Shown here: positions 1 to 6,848 of the stretch, in pieces
How positions within the stretch are numbered: the stretch's first letter is position 1
Layout: each line of letters begins with the position of its first letter
Origin: Vulcanimicrobiota bacterium
Lineage (GTDB): Bacteria; Vulcanimicrobiota; Vulcanimicrobiia; Vulcanimicrobiales; Vulcanimicrobiaceae
Assembly: GCA_030041225.1 (NCBI GenBank)
Contig: JASHOG010000078.1
Location: forward strand, 1-46,512
Length of the DNA stretch: 46,512 nt
Reading direction: 5' to 3'
Program-made: the position numbers and the translations under genes
Notes under the pieces: generated by a model
What the model was told of the DNA's origin: nothing
The model's database searches: none
The model's input: only the letters and a program-made list of their open reading frames with translations

Positions 1-461
1 AAATCCGGCTGTAGATCGCCCGACGACTGGAAATACCGATACGCGAGGTCGTCGAATCCGCCCGCCGCAACCGATTCTCCCGTACTGACCGTGCTCGCAA
101 TCGTCAATGTTGGAAATGGCCCGGTTGGAACGCTCAGGAGCGCGAGATCGCGATCGCGGTCCACGACGACGACCGTCGCGACGAACGATGCCCGGTACCC
201 AGCGCGCGCGTACACTTTGACGCTCTTCTTCGCGCCGATGACGTGCTGCGCGGTAAGGATGATGGAGCGTGTGCTCGTCGAGTACACGAAGAAACCGGTT
301 CCGATGTCGGTTCCGGCATCGATGAGAACGATGCTCTTGGCAATCTGATCGTAGGAGACGTCGCCGAGTGAAGTCGTGCGGTTGATCAGCAACGCGGAGC
401 AGGCGAGCGCACAAACGCACATCGCCGTGACAACGCGACGGCATTGCCGAGAAAGGTTCAT
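1..461 (-). CDS. Trypsin-like serine peptidase, secreted (3' end cut off by the window)
   Basis: The minus strand is open from an ATG at 459-461 to the window edge, giving 153 codons of an incomplete gene. The product begins with a short basic region and a hydrophobic stretch (VVTAMCVCALACSALLI), a signal peptide or membrane anchor. It continues with the trypsin-like pattern GTGFFV followed by ILTAQHVIG, where H would be the catalytic histidine, and then DRDRDLALL, which carries the aspartate of the triad. The serine region (GNSGGP in this family) lies beyond the window. The arrangement is that of HtrA/DegP-type or S1C proteases that act on the outer side of the membrane. Family membership is seen from the motifs; substrate and presence of PDZ domains cannot be judged. 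Confidence 0.8.
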   Translation of the reverse strand, partial: MNLSRQCRRVVTAMCVCALACSALLINRTTSLGDVSYDQIAKSIVLIDAGTDIGTGFFVYSTSTRSIILTAQHVIGAKKSVKVYARAGYRASFVATVVVVDRDRDLALLSVPTGPFPTLTIASTVSTGESVAAGGFDDLAYRYFQSSGDLQPD

Positions 462-508
462 AGCAGATCTAGCAGGCAAACCTTCTCCTAACAGGAAAGC
501 ATTTAGAC

Positions 509-724
509 GTGCGCATCCTCTGCAACCTGCTTTTGGTGCTTGCAGTCATCGCTGCGAGCCCGCATCCGATGGGAACCCGCACGTCGGCTCCGGCTCGCGC
601 GACGAGGCCGCCTGGTCCTCCGATTACGAATCAAAAAGCGAAGAAGAAGAGAGGCCCTTCGGCGCCCACCGTGCATACAGGCAATCTAACAAAGCCGACG
701 CCGAAACCTAAGCCGTCTGTTTGA
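509..724 (+). CDS. Small putative secreted Pro/Lys-rich protein
   Basis: This 71-residue reading frame starts at ATG 509 behind an AGGAAAG sequence at a plausible ribosome-binding distance. Residues 1-17 form a hydrophobic signal-like segment (ILCNLLLVLAVIAA) and the remainder is rich in proline, lysine and threonine with no recognisable domain. It lies between the divergent protease and the convergent TetR gene, overlapping the end of the latter by 17 bases. I do not recognise a family. The signal-like start and upstream AGGAAAG are the only positive evidence, so it could also be a chance frame in GC-rich DNA. Confidence 0.35.
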   Translation: MRILCNLLLVLAVIAASPHPMGTRTSAPARATRPPGPPITNQKAKKKRGPSAPTVHTGNLTKPTPKPKPSV

Positions 725-1259
725 CGCCGTCGACGAGAATGCCGACGATGTTCTCGACGATCGGAGTAGCCGGCGACTTCGGCGCTTGATGGCGCCAGTT
801 CATCGCCGCGCTAACGAGCGCCGAGGCGATGAGCATCGCGGTGCAATGTCCGAACTTTGGCGAGAGAAATTCGGTAAGCCCCTCCTCCATGCTGCGTTGG
901 AGTTGGGGTTCAAAGTCGCGATCGATGCGGCATTTCCGGTGCATTCCGACAAAGCCGAAGACGCTCTCGCCTACGGCCAGCAGAAGCCTGCGCGTGTCGG
1001 ATATGCCCTGCGGATCGTCCTGCGATAGATAGCCTTCGAGATCTTCGCGAATCATCGCGTCGAGAAGTGCGAACTTGTCGGTAAAGTGCGCGTAGAACGT
1101 CGCACGGTTTACCGTGGCGCGCTCGGCGATGTCCTGCACGGTGACCGACTCGAAATTCTTCTCCGCAAGTAGCGCAACGAGCGCCTCACGGATGAGCTTG
1201 CGTGTGCGCGTGATGCGCGGATCGACGCGCGGCTGACGCTCGGCGACTGCGCTAACCAT
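708..1259 (-). CDS. TetR/AcrR family transcriptional regulator
   Basis: A 183-residue protein of typical TetR length. The N-terminal helix-turn-helix is clear: the stretch around residues 38-66 contains VTVQDIAERATVNRATFYAHF, the usual three-helix DNA-binding pattern with the conserved FYAHF of the recognition helix. The C-terminal ligand-binding part (about 70-183) is not diagnostic; it includes the repeat-free segment ending in VENIVGILVDGVKQTA. The gene is divergent from the yceI-like gene, with 142 bases between them holding repeated TGTCGG half-sites, so it most likely represses itself and that neighbour. The inducer is unknown. Confidence 0.9.
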   Translation of the reverse strand: MVSAVAERQPRVDPRITRTRKLIREALVALLAEKNFESVTVQDIAERATVNRATFYAHFTDKFALLDAMIREDLEGYLSQDDPQGISDTRRLLLAVGESVFGFVGMHRKCRIDRDFEPQLQRSMEEGLTEFLSPKFGHCTAMLIASALVSAAMNWRHQAPKSPATPIVENIVGILVDGVKQTA

Positions 1260-1300
1260 CAGTTCTCCGTTCTTGTCGGATAAGCGACACTTTCGCCGTT

Positions 1301-1327
1301 TTGTCGGTTGACCGGCGTTCCCGACAA
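1301..1327. promoter_or_regulatory. Probable TetR operator (TTGTCGG-N13-CCGACAA)
   Basis: A perfect 7-base inverted repeat, TTGTCGG at 1301-1307 and CCGACAA at 1321-1327, separated by 13 bases. It covers the -35 box of the yceI promoter. Further copies of the TGTCGG half-site occur at 1274-1279 (forming TGTCG-N6-CGACA at 1274-1289) and, inverted, at 1339-1344. A cluster of like half-sites between tetR and its divergent neighbour is the expected layout for an autoregulated TetR operator. Binding itself is inferred. Confidence 0.6.
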
Positions 1328-1336
1328 CTGTATGAT
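1308..1336 (+). promoter_or_regulatory. Sigma-70-like promoter of the yceI-like gene
   Basis: TTGACC at 1308-1313 and TATGAT at 1331-1336 are separated by exactly 17 bases, a close match to the housekeeping consensus. The coding sequence starts 65 bases downstream, preceded by GAAAGGGAG. The promoter spacer coincides with the TTGTCGG inverted repeat, so repressor binding would block polymerase. Confidence 0.6.
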
Positions 1337-1401
1337 ATCCGACACACGGCGATTATACAACAAAAGTCGCCTAACCTGCAAGCCCAGAAAGGGAGAAACC
1401 G

Positions 1402-1950
1402 ATGACCGCCCAGCTCCAAGAGAAGACGACTTACACCCTGGACCGCGCCCACACGACGGTGGAGTTCGTGGTCCGCCACCTCATGATCACGAAGGTCCGC
1501 GGCCGCTTCACGGCGTTCGACGGGCAGATCGAGCTGGAGCCGGATAGCGACCTGCCCCGCTCGGTCATCGCTACCATCGACGCGTCCTCCATCGACACGC
1601 GCGAAGAGCAACGCGACGCGCACCTGCGCTCTGCCGATTTTTTCGAAGTGGAGAAGTATCCGCACCTGACGTTCGAGAGCACGCGAATCGAAGGAACGCC
1701 TGACGAGCTCACGATCTACGGCAAGCTTACGATTCATGGCATCACGCGCGATGTGGAGCTCACCGGCAGCTTCGAAGGACGCATCGCCGATCCATGGGGC
1801 GGTACCCGAGTCGGCTACACCGCGCACACGACGATCAATCGCAAAGATTTCGGACTCGGATGGAATGCGGCGCTAGAAACTGGCGGCGTCGTCGTTGGTG
1901 ACGAAGTCCGCATCGAGCTGAACGTCGAGGCCCTGCTAGCGGGCTCTTAA
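1402..1950 (+). CDS. YceI family protein
   Basis: A 182-residue YceI-like lipid-binding fold protein. Diagnostic stretches are YTLDRAHTTVEFVVRHL near the N-terminus, then DASSIDTREEQRDAHLRSADFF, YPHLTFEST and the later LTIHGITRDVELT, which together match the YceI beta-barrel family known to bind isoprenoids and fatty amides. There is no signal peptide, so this copy should be cytoplasmic, unlike E. coli YceI. The start is supported by AGAAAGGGAG at 1387-1396. It is divergent from a TetR gene with an operator-like repeat over its promoter, which suggests induction by the TetR ligand. The ligand is unknown. Confidence 0.93.
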   Translation: MTAQLQEKTTYTLDRAHTTVEFVVRHLMITKVRGRFTAFDGQIELEPDSDLPRSVIATIDASSIDTREEQRDAHLRSADFFEVEKYPHLTFESTRIEGTPDELTIYGKLTIHGITRDVELTGSFEGRIADPWGGTRVGYTAHTTINRKDFGLGWNAALETGGVVVGDEVRIELNVEALLAGS

Positions 1951-3611
1951 CGTGCGATGACCTGATGAACGAACGAGACGGAAATCGAGCCCTCTCCAAC
2001 CGCCGATGCGACGCGCTTGACGCTGCCGCCACGGACGTCGCCGACGGCGAAGACACCCGGCAGGCTCGTCTCAAGGAGATACGGCAGGCGTTCGAGCGGC
2101 CAGCGCGCGGCCGCTAAATCGTCCGGCACGAGCTCGGCGCCGGTTTTGACAAAGCCCTTGTCGTCGAGCGCGACGCAACCGTCGAGCCATGCTGTGTTCG
2201 GGGCGGCGCCGGTCATCATGAAGACATGGCGGATCGCCTTTTCTTCCGTTTCGCCGGTCTGATTGTTACGCCAGCGAACCCGTTCCAGGTGACTATCACC
2301 GAGGAGTGCGACAACTTCCGTGTGCGTGCGCAGCTCAATATTCGGTGTCTCCTCGATGCGTCGGCTGAGATAGCGCGACATCGTCTGAGCGAGCCCACCG
2401 GAGCGCACGAGCACATAGACGCGAGCAGCGGCATTCGCAAGGAATACCGCGGCTTGACCCGCGGAGTTACCGCCGCCGACAACGATGACGTCCTCGCCCG
2501 CGCACAACTGCCCTTCGATGAAGGTCGCGCCGTAATAGACGCCGACACCTTGAAACCGCTCCAGATTCTCAAGCGCGGGCTTTCTGTATTGCACACCCGC
2601 GGCAATGACAATCGTCTTTGCAGAAACATCCGAGCCGCTTTCGAGGCTCACTGCGTATGGTTGGCGGTCGCAGTGTAAGCGTATGGCCTTATCGATTAAG
2701 AGGTCGGCTCCGAACTTCTCGGCTTGCGTGTAGGCACGCGCGGCCAGCTCTTGACCGGAGACCCCCGCCGGAAACCCGAGATAGTTTTCGATACGCGAGC
2801 TGGATCCGGCTTGTCCGCCCGGCGCATTCGTCTCGATAACGAGCACGTCGAGGCCTTCCGAGGCAGCATAGACTGCGGCGGCCAAACCTGACGGCCCGGC
2901 GCCGATGACGATCAGGTCGCGCACACGCGTCCGGTCAATCGACTCGTTGAATCCGAGACAGTCGGCAATCGCGCGGTTCGACGGATTGCGTAAGACGCTC
3001 TGGCCGCGACAAATGATGACGGGGACGTCGTTCACTGCAATGTTGAACGTCGCCATGAGCCGCTCGGCTTCCGAATCTTGGTCGAGGTCGAGATACGCGT
3101 ACGGGTGCCCGTTGCGCATGAGGAACTCTTTAAGCCGCAAGGTGTCGGCGGAGTGCGCAGAGCCGACCAACACGACGTCGCTGACGCCGGCTGTCGTGAA
3201 GCTGACGCGCCGCAGGATGAATGCGCGCATGAGCATCTCACCGATTTCCGCGTCGGTCTGCACGAGTGCGATCATCTCCGGATGGTCCAGTTCGATCAGC
3301 TCTCCATCCCCGGGCGCTTGAAGTCGAAATATCGCGCTACGGCCGGAGAGGTTGTTGATCTCCCCGCTGAACTGACCGCGTCCGGTCAGGGTCACGATGC
3401 TCTTTCCCAGTTGCGTCGGCAAAACGGCTTCCAGCGCCCCGGACAGGATGACGAAGAGCGGGATGGTTGCGGCGCCCTGCTCGACAAGGACTTCGCCCGC
3501 TTTGACGATGCGGCGGCGTCCGTGACGCGCGACGCGCTCGATCTGCGCGTCGGACAGCGAAGGGAAGACTTCCTCTCGCAGCGCCGGTAAGGGGAGGTCG
3601 GTAGAGCTCAC
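1947..3611 (-). CDS. cNMP-binding / thioredoxin-reductase-like flavoprotein fusion
   Basis: The protein of 554 residues has three parts. Residues about 1-130 are a cyclic-nucleotide-binding (CRP-like) domain (GEVLVEQGAATIPLFVILSG). Residues about 150-225 look like a glutaredoxin/thioredoxin fold (VVLVGSAHSADTLRLKEFL, VNDVPVIIC). The rest is a thioredoxin-reductase-like FAD/NAD(P) unit with GAGPSGLAAAVYAASEG, GGQAGSSSRIENYLGFP, VVGGGNSAGQAA and GVFAVGDVRGGS. The redox CxxC of true thioredoxin reductase is replaced by YGATFIEGQLC. GTG 3611 is preferred: it overlaps the stop of the upstream gene as GTGA and has GCGAGGAC ahead of it. A longer frame from 3662 would run into that gene. Function as an NAD(P)H-dependent reductase under ligand control is inferred. 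Confidence 0.9.
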   Translation of the reverse strand: MSSTDLPLPALREEVFPSLSDAQIERVARHGRRRIVKAGEVLVEQGAATIPLFVILSGALEAVLPTQLGKSIVTLTGRGQFSGEINNLSGRSAIFRLQAPGDGELIELDHPEMIALVQTDAEIGEMLMRAFILRRVSFTTAGVSDVVLVGSAHSADTLRLKEFLMRNGHPYAYLDLDQDSEAERLMATFNIAVNDVPVIICRGQSVLRNPSNRAIADCLGFNESIDRTRVRDLIVIGAGPSGLAAAVYAASEGLDVLVIETNAPGGQAGSSSRIENYLGFPAGVSGQELAARAYTQAEKFGADLLIDKAIRLHCDRQPYAVSLESGSDVSAKTIVIAAGVQYRKPALENLERFQGVGVYYGATFIEGQLCAGEDVIVVGGGNSAGQAAVFLANAAARVYVLVRSGGLAQTMSRYLSRRIEETPNIELRTHTEVVALLGDSHLERVRWRNNQTGETEEKAIRHVFMMTGAAPNTAWLDGCVALDDKGFVKTGAELVPDDLAAARWPLERLPYLLETSLPGVFAVGDVRGGSVKRVASAVGEGSISVSFVHQVIAR

Positions 3612-4513
3612 GTCCTCGCGCGCCGGTGCGGTGTGTCGTAGCTCAGCGCAGCGCGGTCCCACCCCGCCTTGGTAAAGCAGAGCTCGTAGATGGAATCGAT
3701 GAAGGCGACGAGCGTTGCTTCGGGGTCCTTCGACGTGCGCACGACGTCATAGGGCAGGATCCATTCACTCAGCTGCATCGACCACGACGCTTGCGCCGGC
3801 TGCAGCTTCAGGTTCTCCGCACCGTGCGGCTGCGGATAGACGTAGCCGAAGAAGAAGGGCGCGTTCTTCTCGTCTCCGAGGTAGAGGCCGACGTTCATCA
3901 GCTCGGCGTCGAGATCGTACTTCATGAGATAACCGCGATCGCTCGGCGGCTTCACGTGCTTTCCGCTGAACAGGATGAGCGCGACGTCGAAGGCTCCCCA
4001 CCATACTTGTATACCGGAGCGTCCGAAGAAACGAGACCGCCACCGTTCGTACACCGCTGCCGTCGCGGTAAACCCGTGCAGCCATCGTTGAGCCTCAGTC
4101 GGCACGTACTCACTTGGACGCCGGTCCGTGTCCAGCGGCGTCGTGTCGGGCACTTCTTGTGGAACCGGCGACACGAAGCAGGCGACGTTCAGCTCTTTCA
4201 GCGCCGCCGTCACCGTAGCGTAAACGTCCGCAACGGTGCGGACCGGAAGAAGGGCAATGCGCCGCTGTTTGCCGTCGCTATGGTCCAGGACGATCGCACT
4301 GTCGTACACGTCGATGCGCGCCTCCAGCGACGAGAGCTCGCAAGGCACTATACCGGTCGTGAGGCCACGAGCGGTCAGGTAGAGCGCCGTATTCATCCAG
4401 TTCGGCTGCGGGGGCGAGAGTGCGAGGCGGATCTTGCCGAGCATCTGCGCGTACAGATGCAGGCTGCGCTTCGTTCCCGCCCAGTTGGCGACGTTGAGAT
4501 CAGGCCAGCTCAC
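3608..4513 (-). CDS. DUF5996 family protein
   Basis: A 301-residue soluble protein matching the DUF5996 family: it starts WPDLNVANWAGTKRSLHLYAQMLGKIRL and has the family hallmarks WMNTALYLTARGLTT, IQVWWGAFDVALILFSG, FFFGYVYPQP and WILPYDVV. The family has no assigned activity; members are usually single-domain cytoplasmic proteins. Its stop codon overlaps the GTG start of the cNMP/flavoprotein gene (GTGA), so the two are translationally coupled on the minus strand. It is divergent from the TMEM175 gene with 35 bases between. Confidence 0.85.
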   Translation of the reverse strand: MSWPDLNVANWAGTKRSLHLYAQMLGKIRLALSPPQPNWMNTALYLTARGLTTGIVPCELSSLEARIDVYDSAIVLDHSDGKQRRIALLPVRTVADVYATVTAALKELNVACFVSPVPQEVPDTTPLDTDRRPSEYVPTEAQRWLHGFTATAAVYERWRSRFFGRSGIQVWWGAFDVALILFSGKHVKPPSDRGYLMKYDLDAELMNVGLYLGDEKNAPFFFGYVYPQPHGAENLKLQPAQASWSMQLSEWILPYDVVRTSKDPEATLVAFIDSIYELCFTKAGWDRAALSYDTPHRRART

Positions 4514-4548
4514 GGGAACCTCTTACTCCACGGCGTAGAACGCTCCTC

Positions 4549-5148
4549 GTGCGGAAATTCTCGACGGAGACGAACCGGGTCGAAGCCTTCAGTGACGGGG
4601 TGCTCGCGGTCATCATTACGATCATGGTTCTCGAGCTGCGGCCGCCGCGCGGCTTCGGCTTTCAGTCACTCGTGCCGAGCCTACCCGCGATGGCGGCGTA
4701 CGCTTTGAGTTTTGTCTTCATCGGAATTTACTGGAACAATCATCACCACATGTTGCGGGCAAGCCGCGGCATCGACGGCAGGGCGATGTGGGCCAACTTG
4801 CATCTGCTCTTCTGGCTCTCTCTCGTCCCCTTCGTGACAGCATGGCTCGGAAGCAACCTCACCGCCGTCGGCCCGACGGTGACCTACAGCGTCATCCTTC
4901 TCCTCTGCGCGGTTGCGTACGCACTCCTGCAGCGCGCCCTGCTCGAGGTGAACGGCCGCGATGCGCCGTTCGCAAAGGCGGTCGCGATGGATGTCAAGGG
5001 ACGCGTCTCGGTGGCGCTCTACGTTCTGGCGATTGGGCTTGCTTTCGTCTCGACGCTCATCTCAGACGTCATCTTCGTGGTCGTTGCTGCGCTGTGGCTC
5101 GTCCCCGATCGACGCTTCGAACCATTGATCAACATCGAACGTTCGTGA
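4549..5148 (+). CDS. TMEM175-type potassium channel family (DUF1211)
   Basis: A 199-residue membrane protein starting at GTG 4549. The first helix carries the signature RVEAFSDGVLAVIITIMVLEL, which in characterised TMEM175 channels forms the pore-lining helix. Further hydrophobic segments lie around residues 40-60, 75-95, 100-125 and 155-185, giving six predicted membrane segments in all. Bacterial members have one six-helix unit and assemble as tetramers to conduct K+; this length fits. The next gene starts 16 bases after the stop, so the two may be co-transcribed. Ion selectivity has not been tested for this sequence. Confidence 0.88.
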   Translation: MRKFSTETNRVEAFSDGVLAVIITIMVLELRPPRGFGFQSLVPSLPAMAAYALSFVFIGIYWNNHHHMLRASRGIDGRAMWANLHLLFWLSLVPFVTAWLGSNLTAVGPTVTYSVILLLCAVAYALLQRALLEVNGRDAPFAKAVAMDVKGRVSVALYVLAIGLAFVSTLISDVIFVVVAALWLVPDRRFEPLINIERS

Positions 5149-5164
5149 CAAGAACGGAGCATTT

Positions 5165-5503
5165 ATGAAAGGAATTAATCCGGCGACCCCGCCATCCGGA
5201 ACCGGCTGCGTCGAGTGCCTGGCGGAGCACGGCTGGTGGTTTCACCTGCGGCGATGCACGGAATGCGGCCACATCGGTTGCTGCGACACCTCCCCGAAGC
5301 AGCACGCGACCGCACACTTCCATCACACGGGGCATCCCATCATTGCGAGCTTTGAGCCCGGCGAGGATTGGTTCTACGACTACACGACGGAGGAGATGAC
5401 GCGCGGCCCGCATCTCGCGCAGCCACGCTGGCATCCGAAGGAGCAGCCGGTGCCCGGCCCTGCCGGCGCTGTTCCCAGGGACTGGGAGTCAAAGCTCAAC
5501 TAG
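5165..5503 (+). CDS. UBP-type zinc finger protein
   Basis: A 112-residue protein almost entirely made of a ZnF-UBP domain. Metal ligands are visible as CVEC (residues 15-18), CTECGHIGCC (32-41) and the histidine-rich run HATAHFHHTGHPI (47-59). The tail EDWFYDYTTEEM is the usual end of these bacterial single-domain proteins. In eukaryotes the domain binds the free C-terminus of ubiquitin; in bacteria the partner is not known. A ribosome-binding site (GAACGGAG) stands ahead of ATG 5165. The 3' end overlaps the convergent GNAT gene by 15 bases. Confidence 0.9.
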   Translation: MKGINPATPPSGTGCVECLAEHGWWFHLRRCTECGHIGCCDTSPKQHATAHFHHTGHPIIASFEPGEDWFYDYTTEEMTRGPHLAQPRWHPKEQPVPGPAGAVPRDWESKLN

Positions 5504-6094
5504 CGTCTTGCATAATCGCACGTGATCCGCTGAAACGACGTCGCGCACGAAGTCGAGCGACGTAAAGAAACCTTCCGCGCCGCGCTCTCCGAGCATCGTC
5601 CACGTGTGATAGCCGGCAGGCGTCGGCCGCAACGCCTCCTCGAATGCTTTGACGAGCAGCGCTCCGATGCCCTGACCACGCGCGTTCGGGTCAACCGCAA
5701 TGAACCGCAGCTGATACTCGAAGTACGGAGCCGCCACGAACGACCTCATCGGGCGCAACCGCATGAGCAACAGACGAAAGAGCGAGCGGCTCCGGGTCGA
5801 GTTCGACGCGATACGCAAGGCATGCTTACGAATGAACTCGACGCGCGTGCGATCGAGCGTGACGGTACGCCCTCCTATGAGAAATCCGACGTCCTTCAGT
5901 GACTGGCGCTCCCGCGCGACGAGAACGGTCGAGCTTCTTGCGTAGGCACCGAGAAAGGCGCGCGCAAGCACAACGTCGACTTGTGAGACGGGGTGGCGTG
6001 GGAAGGAGCTCCTGAAGAGCTCGATGATGCTCTCGCTCGGCGCAGCCGTAAGTCGCACGACCGTAACGGTATCGCCGCCGGGCTCCTGCTCCAT
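5489..6094 (-). CDS. GNAT family N-acetyltransferase
   Basis: A 201-residue GNAT protein. The acetyl-CoA-binding motif is clear at about residues 135-155: LRFIAVDPNARGQGIGALLV, containing the R/QxxGxG/A loop (RGQGIG). The C-terminal GYHTWTMLGERGAEGFFTSLDF fits the last strand and helix of the fold. A longer frame to 6187 exists, but it overlaps the SDR gene and lacks a ribosome-binding site. ATG 6094 has AAGGAAGG at the right distance, so it is chosen. The gene follows the SDR gene on the same strand by 11 bases, so both are probably one transcript. Substrate unknown. Confidence 0.88.
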   Translation of the reverse strand: MEQEPGGDTVTVVRLTAAPSESIIELFRSSFPRHPVSQVDVVLARAFLGAYARSSTVLVARERQSLKDVGFLIGGRTVTLDRTRVEFIRKHALRIASNSTRSRSLFRLLLMRLRPMRSFVAAPYFEYQLRFIAVDPNARGQGIGALLVKAFEEALRPTPAGYHTWTMLGERGAEGFFTSLDFVRDVVSADHVRLCKTLVEL

Positions 6095-6105
6095 CTGTGC
6101 CTTCC

Positions 6106-6837
6106 TTATAGCTGCGCCAGGCGGCCGCCATCGACGAGCAGCGTCGCGCCATTGACGAACGCGGCGTCGCTCGAGGCGATGAAGCAAATCGCTGCGGCTA
6201 GATCCTCGGGTCTCCCGACGGCGCCGGTGATCTTCTCGGCGCCGCTCTTCACGTTGGGGTTGTTCCAGAGCATCGGCGTGTCGACCGCTCCCGGCGCTAC
6301 CGCGTTGACGCGGATCTTTCGCGCGGCGAGCTCGAGGCTCAGGCCGCGTGTGAAGGCCTCGATCGCGCCCTTTGAGGCAGCGTACGGCACGACGTTCTGC
6401 GTCGTGCGGTGGGCATGCACCGAGCTGATATTGACGATCGCGCCGCCATCGTTCATGTGCGGCACGCCGTACTTCGCGAAGAGAAAGACCGAGCCGAGAT
6501 TCGTCGCGATCACCTTGAAGAAATCGGCCTCCGCGATCTCGACGATCGGCGTGAAGGTCATCATCGCCGCGTCGTTCACGATGACGTCGACTGAGCCGTA
6601 GGCCTTGACCGCAGCGGCAACTACCGCTTGCACGTGCGTCGAGTCGCCGACGTCACAGGCAACCGCGAGACCCTCTCCACCCGCCGAGTGAATCTGATCG
6701 ACGGTCGCTTGCGCGCTCTCGAGACGAAGGTCGGCGGCGACCAGCCGCCCGCCCTCGACTGCCATCTGCAGGGCAGTCGCGCGTCCGATCCCGGAGCCTG
6801 CGCCCGTGACGATACAGGTCTTGCCGGTGAATCGCAT
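6106..6837 (-). CDS. SDR family NAD(P)-dependent oxidoreductase
   Basis: A classical short-chain dehydrogenase of 243 residues. It shows the cofactor loop TGAGSGIG (residues 10-17), an acidic residue in VAADL after strand 2 (suggesting NAD preference), NDAA in place of the usual NNAG, the catalytic serine in ISSVHAH and the active-site YAASK. The C-terminal NGATLLVDGGR is typical. It would oxidise or reduce an alcohol/ketone in the cytoplasm; the substrate cannot be read from sequence. It is divergent from the GH1 gene with only 11 bases between the starts. Confidence 0.93.
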   Translation of the reverse strand: MRFTGKTCIVTGAGSGIGRATALQMAVEGGRLVAADLRLESAQATVDQIHSAGGEGLAVACDVGDSTHVQAVVAAAVKAYGSVDVIVNDAAMMTFTPIVEIAEADFFKVIATNLGSVFLFAKYGVPHMNDGGAIVNISSVHAHRTTQNVVPYAASKGAIEAFTRGLSLELAARKIRVNAVAPGAVDTPMLWNNPNVKSGAEKITGAVGRPEDLAAAICFIASSDAAFVNGATLLVDGGRLAQL

Positions 6838-6848
6838 TTATTCAGCGT

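Noticed and set aside
3626-4708. Plus-strand frame of 360 codons opposite the DUF5996 gene
   Set aside because: Arg-rich with no domain; it runs across two real genes on different strands.
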